Shown: one piece after another, positions 29,301-41,036 of the stretch
Position numbering within the stretch: the stretch's first letter is position 1
How the letters are laid out: every line of letters starts with the position of its first letter
Assembly: GCF_028747985.1 (NCBI RefSeq)
Contig: NZ_CP118108.1
Location: forward strand, 687,501-751,500
DNA from: Paenibacillus urinalis
Lineage (GTDB): Bacteria; Bacillota; Bacilli; Paenibacillales; Paenibacillaceae
DNA: 64,000 nucleotides
Reading direction: 5' to 3'
Made by a program: the position numbers and the translations under genes
Notes under the pieces: generated by a model
What the model saw: only the letters and a program-made list of their open reading frames with translations
Told to the model about the DNA's origin: nothing
Databases searched by the model: none

Positions 29301-30460
29301 TGTCGATCTTTTTTCCGGACAATGATAAGCGGCAGGCGAGACTCATTGAGCTATCTTCGGATACACAAAGTTTCTTGAATCAATTGAAAAGTAACTATGC
29401 AGAATTTACGATACTGAGCCAGGATATTAACGCCAAGATTGCAGATCTATATATACAGCATGGCTTGGCTGTCCCCGATGTTACGAGCTTTGATATCCTG
29501 CAGGCAAGCGGAGCGGCACATGATGTCTCGACAGGCGATACGGCTGTAGGGATCACCAATATTTTAGTCGATGTAGCGAGCTTTCTTATCACCGTGCAAT
29601 ATCTTGCTCCAGGAGTAACCGCCGTGTTGGTCGATTCGGGCATCATGGCAGCGGAGACGGCTGCAACGGTGCTTGGCTCTGTCCTCGGCGTCGAGATAGC
29701 TGTCGGAACACTTGCAGGCGGACTCATTGCTGGAGTCATTGCGGCGGTTGTCGTTGTAGGTATCGGGCTAGCCATTGATGCGATCGAAGGGGCCATCCTA
29801 AGAAGCAAGCTGCGGCATGGTATACATCAGATGGATCAAGTGCGCGGTTCATTGAAGCTCTCTCTCGATAAAGCCAGTATCATGGTGGAGTCCATGAAGA
29901 GCATTCAGCGGGCTCTGGATTCTCTTCAGCAGAGCAATATTGAGATCAGTGATGCAGTTGTGCGCAATATTGTACAAAAAACAGTGGAGCCGGCTCTGGC
30001 CCAGGCCGATGCTGTGACACTGCAGAACGTCATTGCCGAGCTGAGTCAGCTCGATCACCAGCGTGGATCATGGACAGCAGAAGACGAAGTACCTTCGGAA
30101 TCTCCTGGGCCTCATAAGGTCTTCTTGATAGCCAAAGCCCCTGAAAGTACACTGCCTGCTATTCCATCGGATTTGAAGCCGACATGCTTGGCTTCTCCAG
30201 ATACGCTTCAACCGAATGCGATATATCCGATCATTAAATCGGACGGTTATACCTACTGGCCGCTGAGCTATATAGATAATCGGGTAGGAATGGCAGTCGT
30301 GGCGTTCGATCCAAGCGGACATCTGGTGAAGCGCTGGGATAAGATCGGGGCTAGATACATCGTGGACATTACGGCAGATCCAAACAGCAATTCAATGATC
30401 TTCCAAGGTCAGGCTAATCAATCGTTTAGCATGCCTTGGTCTGAGCTCGGTACGCTGTAA
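29300..30460 (+). CDS. unknown helical protein B with extra C-terminal domain, paralogue of the previous gene
   Basis: 386 residues. Residues 1-262 align almost without gaps to the previous protein: MSIFFPDNDKRQARLIEL, VDVASFLITVQYLAP at 90-104, and ELSQLDHQRGSWTAED at 247-262. Its hydrophobic segment (~120-160, GGLIAGVIAAVVVVGIGLA) is stronger, long enough for a membrane hairpin. A ~115-residue C-terminal domain (PHKVFLIAKAPE, YTYWPLSYIDNR, KIGARYIVDI, FSMPWSELGTL) is absent from protein A and looks like a separate beta-rich, possibly binding, domain. No signal peptide. A terminator follows. Two paralogues, one with an extra domain, plus a lipase suggests a multi-component membrane-active system (inference). 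Confidence 0.85.
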   Translation: MSIFFPDNDKRQARLIELSSDTQSFLNQLKSNYAEFTILSQDINAKIADLYIQHGLAVPDVTSFDILQASGAAHDVSTGDTAVGITNILVDVASFLITVQYLAPGVTAVLVDSGIMAAETAATVLGSVLGVEIAVGTLAGGLIAGVIAAVVVVGIGLAIDAIEGAILRSKLRHGIHQMDQVRGSLKLSLDKASIMVESMKSIQRALDSLQQSNIEISDAVVRNIVQKTVEPALAQADAVTLQNVIAELSQLDHQRGSWTAEDEVPSESPGPHKVFLIAKAPESTLPAIPSDLKPTCLASPDTLQPNAIYPIIKSDGYTYWPLSYIDNRVGMAVVAFDPSGHLVKRWDKIGARYIVDITADPNSNSMIFQGQANQSFSMPWSELGTL

Positions 30461-30527
30461 TTGCGTAACTCGAATACAAAGCTATCATCATCGTATGTTT
30501 GCATATTTATCATTTTTATATTAAGCG

Positions 30528-30567
30528 GCACTCTTCTTCAATATTGAGAAGGGTGTCTTATTCTTTT
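30528..30567 (+). terminator. terminator of the lipase cassette
   Basis: CACTCTTCTTCAAT / ATTGAGAAGGGTG stem with one bulge and a T-rich tail (TCTTATTCTTTT). Confidence 0.72.
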
Positions 30568-30651
30568 GGGAAAGAACACTTGTTCCTGATATGGTTTAGA
30601 TCTACAATAGGTTTATATTTCCAATCTTAATTGTAGGAAGAGGAATTAGAA

Positions 30652-31083
30652 ATGCAAAGAAGGAATGTAGTCTACTCCTTAATTATGGATGATACCTGCT
30701 CTAAGGTGCTCATGGTTCAAAACATGGATAACGGACGCTGGTCACTGCCCGGCGGGGCGGTAGAAGCGAATGAAACATTGGAGCAAGCTGCAGTTAGAGA
30801 GGCAAGAGAAGAAACAGGCCTTTTCATACAAGTAGGAGAGCTTGTCGGGGTAAGTGAGTGCATTATTGAAAAGCGCGGAGAGCAAGTGCTGTTCTTTACT
30901 TTTCTAAGTGAAGTGATCGGAGGAGAACTGCAAATCACATCACCCGAGGAGATAGGGGAAATCGCCTGGATTAATATGGATCACGCTAATCAACTGATGC
31001 CAGTGCCTTCTTATCAAGGCGGACTTAAGGCGGCAGCTAGAGCGGATCGAGGAATAACATACATAGACGAAGGAACGGCTTAG
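30652..31083 (+). CDS. Nudix hydrolase
   Basis: 143 residues. An exact Nudix box is at 34-57: GGAVEANETLEQ followed by AAVREAREETGL, satisfying G-x5-E-x7-REUxEExGU. The family cleaves nucleoside diphosphates linked to another moiety, using Mg2+; the substrate here is unknown. AGGAAGAGG lies upstream of the ATG. Probably a single gene. Confidence 0.92.
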   Translation: MQRRNVVYSLIMDDTCSKVLMVQNMDNGRWSLPGGAVEANETLEQAAVREAREETGLFIQVGELVGVSECIIEKRGEQVLFFTFLSEVIGGELQITSPEEIGEIAWINMDHANQLMPVPSYQGGLKAAARADRGITYIDEGTA

Positions 31084-31149
31084 GCGGCTTGAGGAACAGA
31101 TGATTTAAATCTAGAATAGATTAGATTCTTTGGAGGAGACGGGATTACA

Positions 31150-31322
31150 ATGAGTGTCTTTGCACAAGCACAGGACAATTTAAGAGCAGCAAATCAGATA
31201 CTAGGTCGGTCCGAATCTATGAAGCCGTCGTGGATTATGGGGTCCGGACGCTGCCAGAGCTCAAGGCTTGGTATGGGCAGCATGTTCAGGAGGGGCTTAC
31301 CTTCTGGAAACCCCGTAATTAG
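31150..31322 (+). pseudogene. frameshifted small gene of unknown function
   Basis: ATG 31150 has an excellent site (TTGGAGGAGACG). The frame reads MSVFAQAQDNLRAANQILGRS, then coding character moves to another frame at about 31205-31215: IYEAVVDYGVRTLPELKAW, then YGQHVQEGLTFWKPRN and TAG at 31320. Joined, they give a ~57-residue helical protein. In the original frame the sequence becomes implausible (GSGRCQSSRLGMG). A real frameshift or a sequencing error would both explain it. Family not recognised. Confidence 0.6.
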
Positions 31323-31447
31323 AAACTATAGATTATAACAGAACTTCTAATTCGCTCTAACGTCTAATGATATAGCCGATCTTCAAGCTGTGGTCAAGCA
31401 TTGAAATAGGCTGGAACATATTATAAGGCAGAGGATGAAGAGACGAA

Positions 31448-31924
31448 ATGAAGCCGACCGTAGCAGACATGATGAAGGCCTATGCTGAAGACGCTGTTGA
31501 GTTAGCTGAGAAGCTGGGTCAGAAGCTTGATTACAGTGAAGATAGCATCAAGAGCCTGGAAGGGATATTACAACGCTATCATGAAGAATTGCCCCGAGGT
31601 GTGAGAAAGATATTTAGAAGGGGCCCTTCAGAACACGAGAAGATTCAGATGTCCAAGGCTTGGGGCGGTTATTTGGGAGAAACGATCATCAAACACTTGG
31701 GGGGAGAATGGCAGCAAAGCAGTGTATCGGAGGATACGATTGCTCTTGTCGTGAGCAAGGTGATTAACGGAGAAGACTATCCTCATGAGATCTATCCTCC
31801 ATCTAAGGTATACCGCAGAATAATAAACGGTCCGGAGGACAATGTTTGGCATTATTACCTTGTGCTCAAAGAGGACTTGAGCTGTGATCCAGCCCAGTCA
31901 GCCGAGTCATGTCAAGAACTCTGA
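31448..31924 (+). CDS. hypothetical protein (158 aa)
   Basis: Soluble, helix-rich N-terminus (KPTVADMMKAYAEDAVELAEKLG) followed by a conserved-looking SKAWGGYLGETIIKHLGGEW segment (~72-91) and YPPSKVYRRIINGPEDNVWHYY. The AWG-YLGE-HLGGEW pattern occurs in uncharacterised bacterial proteins found singly or near toxin/immunity loci, but I cannot name the family. The ribosome site GAGGATGAAGAGA is weak but reasonable. No signal peptide or membrane span. Next to the frameshifted small gene. Confidence 0.75.
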   Translation: MKPTVADMMKAYAEDAVELAEKLGQKLDYSEDSIKSLEGILQRYHEELPRGVRKIFRRGPSEHEKIQMSKAWGGYLGETIIKHLGGEWQQSSVSEDTIALVVSKVINGEDYPHEIYPPSKVYRRIINGPEDNVWHYYLVLKEDLSCDPAQSAESCQEL

Positions 31925-32030
31925 AAGAGAAGCAAATAGGATCCTGAGGAGAAATGACGGATTCATTCTTATGGAATCTCTCCTGAAGGAGGGGCTGTTA
32001 ATAGTCTGATGCCTAAGCTGTGCCTATGGC

Positions 32031-32060
32031 TTGAAACAAACGATTGTTTGCTCTTATAAT
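32031..32060 (+). promoter_or_regulatory. sigma-A promoter with internal palindrome, bgl operon
   Basis: TTGAAA (32031-32036), 18-bp spacer, TATAAT (32055-32060). Most of the spacer is CAAAC-GATT-GTTTG (32037-32050), a palindrome that could be a repressor site. Confidence 0.6.
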
Positions 32061-32226
32061 GATCTAAATGATAGCTTGGTCAGTATACATTCGGAGTAAA
32101 GTAGATAATGACAGCTATAGGCACAGCAACAATTGATGGCATCTCAGTGACCAAGTTGATTTTATATTTGCACTGTGTTACGCTTACATTACATGACAAC
32201 CACATATTTTAGAAGCATCGTTTAAT

Positions 32227-32323
32227 GGATTGTTACTGCTTATGACAGGCAAAACCTAAACTGATGGTGAAATGACAGGCTCCTTGGCGGAGTGTGCTTT
32301 TACCTTGAGTTTAGGTTTTTTTT
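32227..32323 (+). promoter_or_regulatory. RAT antiterminator 1 and overlapping terminator
   Basis: GGATTGTTACTG then AGGCAAAACC (32227-32256) matches the ribonucleic antiterminator bound by BglG/LicT proteins. Its 3' end is the 5' arm of a terminator, AAACCTAAACT (32252-32262) / AGTTTAGGTTT (32308-32318), followed by eight T. Read-through to the first glucosidase should need LicT. Confidence 0.92.
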
Positions 32324-32423
32324 GTTTTCTGACCTCGGATGACAGCCGGCGTATTCGGGAGTCTACCTACGAAAACAATCAAGCCTGTGTACTTTATCTA
32401 TATTTCGAAATTTCTATATTTAA

Positions 32424-33905
<1,482 letters not shown>

Positions 33906-34036
33906 GAGAGATACGCAGTGCTAGAGCTGTTGCATTACTGCTCTGATACGGTTTCGATAACAGATTATTTCGTCAGTGGATGAGAGAATGAACAGCCCGG
34001 CTTCTGTGCAGGATATAACAATCGAGAGAGGGCTGA

Positions 34037-35473
<1,437 letters not shown>

Positions 35474-35500
35474 TTAACGAATAGTGGCACCTTCGGGAAT

Positions 35501-35551
35501 GTTAAACGCTTTCATAAATCCGTTGTCATTTGGCTGTTGATATGGTAAGAT
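35501..35551 (+). promoter_or_regulatory. CcpA cre-like site and promoter of licT-bglP
   Basis: On the minus strand ATGAAAGCGTTTAAC (35501-35515) agrees with most of the catabolite-responsive element WTGAAARCGYTTWNN. TTGTCA (35523-35528), 17 bp, TAAGAT (35546-35551) form a sigma-A promoter just downstream. It suggests a second, glucose-repressible start within the cluster. Confidence 0.6.
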
Positions 35552-35574
35552 AGGCCTATAGCTAATATATTACT

Positions 35575-35650
35575 GGATTGTTACTGTTAAATCAGGCAAA
35601 ACCAGAAGCGGGGCTGCAACAATGCTCTGCTTTGGTTTTGCCTTTAATTT
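35575..35650 (+). promoter_or_regulatory. RAT antiterminator 2 and overlapping terminator
   Basis: GGATTGTTACTG then CAGGCAAAACC (35575-35603). The terminator arms are GGCAAAACCA (35595-35604) and TGGTTTTGCC (35633-35642), followed by TTTAATTTTTT. It controls licT itself, making an autoregulatory loop. Confidence 0.88.
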
Positions 35651-35668
35651 TTTGCCAGTACAAGGTGA

Positions 35669-36529
<861 letters not shown>

Positions 36530-36533
36530 TACG

Positions 36534-36626
36534 GGATTGTTACTGTCGTACAGGACAGGCAAAACCTAAACGTTGAATCACAGATAAGTTGATCTTGTCT
36601 TGGTTTCAGTGTTTAGGTTTTTTTTT
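36534..36626 (+). promoter_or_regulatory. RAT antiterminator 3 and overlapping terminator
   Basis: GGATTGTTACTG then ACAGGCAAAACC (36534-36566, slightly longer loop than the other two). Terminator arms AAACCTAAAC (36562-36571) / GTTTAGGTTT (36611-36620), then a run of nine or more T. It gates bglP. Confidence 0.9.
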
Positions 36627-36689
36627 ACCCTTTATAAATGCAGCACGAGCTTTTCACTTATTACTTTTCCTAAAAAGGAGCAGATCATC

Positions 36690-38633
36690 ATGGATCAACA
36701 GCAATTGTCCAAAGATATATTGAAGCTGGTCGGCGGCGAAGAAAATATCGATCAAGTAACGCATTGTATGACCCGTCTTCGCTTTAACCTGAATGACAAT
36801 GATAAGGCAGATAAGAAAACCCTTCAAAACACACCGGGTGTTATGGGTGTCATGATCAACGGAGGCCAGTTCCAGGTCATTATCGGTAACGAAGTGCCTA
36901 AAGTATACAATGCATTGGTAGGTAACATGAGTAAATCACCGGATGCGGGTACTAGCAGCGGAACTACGGTAACTAAAGAGAAGAAAAATCCGCTAAGTGC
37001 GCTGTTCGATTTTATCTCAGGCGTATTTACTCCGATCCTTCCTGCTATTACTGGCGCTGGTATGATCAAAGGGATCGTTGCTCTCCTTGTTACCTTTGGC
37101 TGGATGTCAGAGACGAGTTCGGCTTATCAGATTCTGTCGGCAATCGGAGACGGAGCGTTCTACTTCCTACCTATTATCTTGGCGATTAGTACAGCTCGCA
37201 AACTGGGAAGCAACATGTACATTGGTGCCGCAATTGGTGGTGCCATACTTCATCCAACTTTAACTGCATTACTTGCATCAGGTGAAAGTGTCACGTTTGC
37301 TGGACTTCCTGTAATCGCTGCCACTTATGCATCATCGGTTATTCCGATTCTGATTGCAGTATGGCTCGCTTCTTATGTAGAGAAAGCTGTAGATAAGGTT
37401 ACACATGCATCACTTAAGCTGATTGTTGTTCCTACGGTTACTATACTTGTCATTGTACCTTTAACACTCATTGCAGTTGGACCACTTGGTGTTATTATTG
37501 GTGACAGCTTAACGGGCGCATTCTCTTGGTTGTTTGATAACGCAGGTCTTTTTGCAGGACTTATTGTGGGCGGAACCTTCTCGCTCTTGATTATTACAGG
37601 TATGCACTATGCACTAGTACCAATTATGATTGGATCTGTTGCCGCTCTGGGATATGATTACCTCATTCCAATGATGATGGTAGCCAACTTTGCACAAGCA
37701 GGTAGTGCACTTGGTGTTGCTCTTAAAACGAAAAATAAACAAACGAAATCCCTTGCGTTCTCTACAAGTATTACAGGATTTATGGGAATTACAGAGCCTG
37801 CAATGTACGGGGTTAACATGAAGTATAAGAAACCATTTATTGCAGCTCTTCTCGGGGCAGGTATCGGTGGTGCCTTCATGAGCTACTTCAATACTAAGGC
37901 TTATGTAATTGGTGGTCTTGCTGGTTTGCCTGGTATCCCAATGGTCATCGGAGATACATTCATCTATGCAATCATGGGTCTTGTTATCGGTACAGCAGCG
38001 GCAGCAATTCTGACTTACATTCTTGGATTCGAGGAAGCAGTACCAGCACAAGCTCCAGTAGCTGCTCAAACAGAATCTAATGCTTCTCAATCGGCAGTGA
38101 CTGCACAGGCTGCTCCAACGAATGAAACGAGCACTGCTCCTTCTACGACAACAGTAGAGGAAGAGGCAAAGGTAGAAGATCAGGAAGTATACAGCCCGAT
38201 CACGGGGGAAGTCAAACCGCTGAGTGCGGTGAATGATCCTGCGTTCTCAGAAGAGATTATGGGCCAAGGATTTGCCATTCAGCCGTCTGAAGGACGTGTT
38301 GTATCTCCGATTAACGGAACTGTATTCTCTCTGTCCAAGAGCGGTCATGCGATTGGTCTTGTCAGTGACAGCGGTGCGGAAATGCTAATTCATATTGGTA
38401 TTGATACAGTGAAGCTGAAAGGGCAGTTCTTTAGTCCGAAGGTTCAAGCTGGAGCGAGGGTATCCGTGGGTGATCTCCTGATGGAGTTCGACAGGGAAGA
38501 GATTGAAAAAGCAGGCTACGAAACAATTACACCTGTCATTGTAACCAACATGCACCAATACGGAGCGATCCAATCCGCAGGAAAAACAAACGTCCGTGAA
38601 ACAGAGCTGATCTATACAGCCAAGGCACTGTAG
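36690..38633 (+). CDS. bglP: PTS beta-glucoside transporter, EIIBCA
   Basis: 647 residues, domain order IIB-IIC-IIA. IIB phosphocysteine Cys26 (VTHCMTRLRF); the multi-span IIC domain runs ~110-470; a Ala/Thr/Pro/Gln-rich linker (~475-505) follows; IIA ~510-647 has phospho-His568 in MLIHIGIDTV. It imports and phosphorylates aryl- or alkyl-beta-glucosides, feeding the two GH1 enzymes, and sets LicT phosphorylation. ATG 36690 follows AAAAAGGAG; the longer frame from 36600 starts inside the terminator. Confidence 0.95.
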   Translation: MDQQQLSKDILKLVGGEENIDQVTHCMTRLRFNLNDNDKADKKTLQNTPGVMGVMINGGQFQVIIGNEVPKVYNALVGNMSKSPDAGTSSGTTVTKEKKNPLSALFDFISGVFTPILPAITGAGMIKGIVALLVTFGWMSETSSAYQILSAIGDGAFYFLPIILAISTARKLGSNMYIGAAIGGAILHPTLTALLASGESVTFAGLPVIAATYASSVIPILIAVWLASYVEKAVDKVTHASLKLIVVPTVTILVIVPLTLIAVGPLGVIIGDSLTGAFSWLFDNAGLFAGLIVGGTFSLLIITGMHYALVPIMIGSVAALGYDYLIPMMMVANFAQAGSALGVALKTKNKQTKSLAFSTSITGFMGITEPAMYGVNMKYKKPFIAALLGAGIGGAFMSYFNTKAYVIGGLAGLPGIPMVIGDTFIYAIMGLVIGTAAAAILTYILGFEEAVPAQAPVAAQTESNASQSAVTAQAAPTNETSTAPSTTTVEEEAKVEDQEVYSPITGEVKPLSAVNDPAFSEEIMGQGFAIQPSEGRVVSPINGTVFSLSKSGHAIGLVSDSGAEMLIHIGIDTVKLKGQFFSPKVQAGARVSVGDLLMEFDREEIEKAGYETITPVIVTNMHQYGAIQSAGKTNVRETELIYTAKAL

Positions 38634-38772
38634 GCGGCTACTACCTCTAGAGATAGTAGCAAAGAAATACTATTTATATGAAGTCCTCGGCAGGTAAAAG
38701 CCAGGGTCGTTCTATGGACGAGTATTATTATGTAAACAACGCTGAAATAATGGAAAAAGGATTTTTGAAGAA

Positions 38773-38805
38773 AGCCCAGCTAAATTACAGCTGGGCTACT
38801 TCTTT
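38773..38805 (+). terminator. probable bglP terminator
   Basis: Perfect 9-bp stem AGCCCAGCT / AGCTGGGCT, 7-nt loop, then ACTTCTTT. The T tract is interrupted. Confidence 0.55.
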
Positions 38806-38863
38806 ACACCCACTTAGTGAGATTTTTGGATGAAGAACGACTTTTGACGAAGTCAACCGGAGT

Positions 38864-38924
38864 GAGTCAGCCAAAAACCGAACGCTCGAGTCAGCCAAAA
38901 ACCGAACGCTTCAGAACGCTTCAG
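38864..38924. repeat. short tandem repeats (24 bp x2, then 10 bp x2)
   Basis: GAGTCAGCCAAAAACCGAAC plus GCT occurs at 38864-38886 and 38888-38910 (unit 24 bp), and AACGCTTCAG occurs at 38905-38914 and 38915-38924. They abut the 3' end of the DUF4176 gene. Confidence 0.85.
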
Positions 38925-38932
38925 ATTGCCTC

Positions 38933-39217
38933 TTACTCGGCTTCCTTGATCGCTTCAGCAAGGATTTTACGGAAAGCAACTTCCTCATGATCCTCAAATC
39001 CTTTAAATATAACATCCTTGATATCCTCGTGGTTAAAGAAGACATTAGAGTCTTCTGTTAAATTGCCGTGTGGATAATAACATGCCACATAGTCCCATGT
39101 ACTCTGAGACTCAGTATCATTTTGCAGCCGGCCATAGATCATCAGCTTCTGCTTCCATTCCTTAATGCGTACTACAGAACCGATCGGCAGCAGGTCTTGT
39201 TCATAGTTAACAGTCAT
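38933..39217 (-). CDS. DUF4176 protein (type VII secretion-associated family)
   Basis: 94 residues. LLPIGSVVRIKEWKQKLMIYG, DYVACYYPHG, FFNHEDIKDVIFKGFED match my memory of DUF4176, small cytoplasmic proteins often encoded beside Bacillota ESX/type VII secretion and polymorphic toxin loci. Function unknown. GGAGG is 8 nt before the ATG. No WXG100 or EssC-like gene is visible in this window, so it is an orphan here. Confidence 0.78.
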   Translation of the reverse strand: MTVNYEQDLLPIGSVVRIKEWKQKLMIYGRLQNDTESQSTWDYVACYYPHGNLTEDSNVFFNHEDIKDVIFKGFEDHEEVAFRKILAEAIKEAE

Positions 39218-39393
39218 GATCGTTTCCTCCTTTGCAGGTCAATGCTCTTATTTAACCATAATGACCCATAGACATGCAAAAGAAGCTGCTTGTTATTTCA
39301 TTTCTATCACATCAGCCATTGAATGGTCCTATGTTTGAGATTGAATGAGAAGGGTACTTCATAAGAGAGAAAAATGATCTGGAGGTCTGTAAT

Positions 39394-39723
39394 ATGTTAC
39401 AAGAACAGTATCAGTCAGCAGTTCATGCGCTGCACGAATGTATGGCTGCCTGCAACCATTGCTATGATGCATGCTTGAAGGAAGAACATGTAGGTATGAT
39501 GGTCGAGTGCATCCGCTTGGACAGGGAATGTGCTGACATCTGCGGATTTCTTGAACAAGCTTTACTGAGAGGTACACCCGTTGTATCGGAGCTGGCAAGT
39601 GCATGTGCAGCCATCTGCGAAGCATGTGGTACAGAGTGTCAACGGCATGACATGGAGCACTGCAGGAAGTGTGCAGAAGCCTGTTTCCGTTGTGCAGAGG
39701 TATGCAGAGAATTAGCCGCGTAG
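39394..39723 (+). CDS. cysteine-rich four-helix copper-storage-like protein (DUF326/Csp)
   Basis: 109 residues with a dozen or more Cys, spaced along helices (CMAACNHCYDAC, CIRLDRECADIC, CAAICEACGTEC, CRKCAEACFRCAEVC). This pattern is that of Csp/DUF326 four-helix bundles that bind many Cu(I) ions in the core. No signal peptide, so cytosolic. GGAGG precedes the ATG. A terminator follows; no copper exporter or CsoR gene is adjacent. Confidence 0.88.
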   Translation: MLQEQYQSAVHALHECMAACNHCYDACLKEEHVGMMVECIRLDRECADICGFLEQALLRGTPVVSELASACAAICEACGTECQRHDMEHCRKCAEACFRCAEVCRELAA

Positions 39724-39734
39724 GAGGAAACGAC

Positions 39735-39787
39735 AAAGCAGACAAGACGGTTCAGGAGAGATCCTTCGCCCTTGTCTGCTTTTATTT
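39735..39787. terminator. terminator between the Csp and pectate lyase genes
   Basis: AAAGCAGACAAG / CTTGTCTGCTTT, perfect 12-bp stem followed by TTATTTT. Placed between convergent genes, it may serve both. Confidence 0.82.
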
Positions 39788-39809
39788 TGGAAAGTTTATT
39801 TAACTCATC

Positions 39810-40769
39810 TTAATAGATTCCCAAGCTGTTGGCCCAGTTCCCATACCAGGAATAATTAACTCTTCGCTCTTGTTCAATATCACTTAGCTTGTACTTCACT
39901 ACACCATCTCGACCGACAAAGATCGGTTTATTTGTATTGATCTCATAGAAACGAGCCCAAATGGCCGGCGCACTCGGATCACTAACCACCACAACATCAT
40001 CCGTAGTCTTTACTACTTTGATACCGGTGATTTTTACAGCTTTGAACCAATCTTCCGCTGCCGTGATACTATTTGCAATTGCCGTAGTAGAGGCTCTAGT
40101 CTTGAGGAATTTAACGATGTTCACACTTTCCTGTGCGCTAAGAGAAGGAACCTCATAGGATCTTGCTCCAGCCGGCTTTAGTGTTGAGGAATCATGCTGT
40201 TGTCCCCAAACGGTAAGTTTACCGTTCACAGACACCTGAATTTGCAAAATCAAGTTAATTCCCTTGGATACAGCAGTACTGGCTCTGCTGGCTAACGTGC
40301 TGTCCACAAAGGAAAAATCGCCTTTTTTGTTAGCGACGTCATCGAGTAGAATCATAACGTTAATCATGGCGTTGTCATTAAATGTGATGTGCTTGTGATA
40401 ACCGGAGCTGTTGTATATTTGCGGCCAGCCTCCATTCGCATATTGCATGTTTAGCAAGAAGTTGATTCCACGGATCGCAGCAGCTGAATATAGAGTATTG
40501 TTTGTTTTCTGGTATTCCGCGGCCAATCTTCTGATCTCGGTATAAGTCGCCTTATTATCAATCGTAGATTTGGACCATTCTCCGCTCGTCGAGCTGTAAT
40601 CCTTTTTCCATCCGCCATCGGCTTGCTGATATTTGAGTATGTCGGAAATACTTGCCGTTTCTCCCGAACTCGCTAGAACAGTAGAGGAAGGCGGAATCAG
40701 GAGAGTGATAACGGAGAATATCAAGGATAATGCCAAGAGAGCTGGAATCTTCTTGAACTTTGCCAACAT
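39810..40769 (-). CDS. secreted pectate lyase, PL10 family
   Basis: 319 residues with a Sec signal peptide (KFKKIPALLALSLIFSV...VLAS, ~35). YQQADGGWKKDY, STIDNKATYTEIRRLA, MQYANGGWPQIYN, HITFNDNAMINVM and GARSYEVPSLSAQESV fit PL10 lyases, which cut polygalacturonate by beta-elimination with Ca2+. ATG 40769 is 9 nt after AAGGAG; the ATG at 40778 touches that site. A perfect cre-like palindrome lies ~30 bp upstream, consistent with glucose repression of a plant cell-wall enzyme. Confidence 0.88.
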   Translation of the reverse strand: MLAKFKKIPALLALSLIFSVITLLIPPSSTVLASSGETASISDILKYQQADGGWKKDYSSTSGEWSKSTIDNKATYTEIRRLAAEYQKTNNTLYSAAAIRGINFLLNMQYANGGWPQIYNSSGYHKHITFNDNAMINVMILLDDVANKKGDFSFVDSTLASRASTAVSKGINLILQIQVSVNGKLTVWGQQHDSSTLKPAGARSYEVPSLSAQESVNIVKFLKTRASTTAIANSITAAEDWFKAVKITGIKVVKTTDDVVVVSDPSAPAIWARFYEINTNKPIFVGRDGVVKYKLSDIEQERRVNYSWYGNWANSLGIY

Positions 40770-40798
40770 AACAGTCATCTCCTTATTAATTATTTAAT

Positions 40799-40812
40799 GT
40801 AAACGTTTACAG
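40799..40812. promoter_or_regulatory. CcpA cre-like palindrome upstream of the pectate lyase
   Basis: TGTAAACGTTTACA is a perfect 14-bp palindrome matching the cre core TGNAANCGNTNNCA. A dedicated LacI-family regulator could bind it instead. Confidence 0.72.
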
Positions 40813-41036
40813 TCTTGTTGCTTATTATATCGGACGACCCTATACTTGTAAATAATTTTAAAAAATGGATTGAATATCCTGATTATTTGCAGATAACCCG
40901 ATGTTTACCAGCATTAGAAAAAGCAAATAAACACAAAAAAGCACTTATTCAAGTAACCGGAAAAGTACACACATGTGGTGTATCGTTTAATCTTGGTCAC
41001 TTAAAAAGTGCATTAAAAGTGCTGAAATGCTCTCTT

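Larger units (their letters stand above)
38634..38932. other. bglP downstream region with terminator and short tandem repeats
   Basis: 299 bp. CTACT / AGTAG hairpin just after bglP (38638-38661), a terminator-like hairpin at 38773-38797 and tandem repeats at 38864-38924 (listed). No gene seen. Confidence 0.6.
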
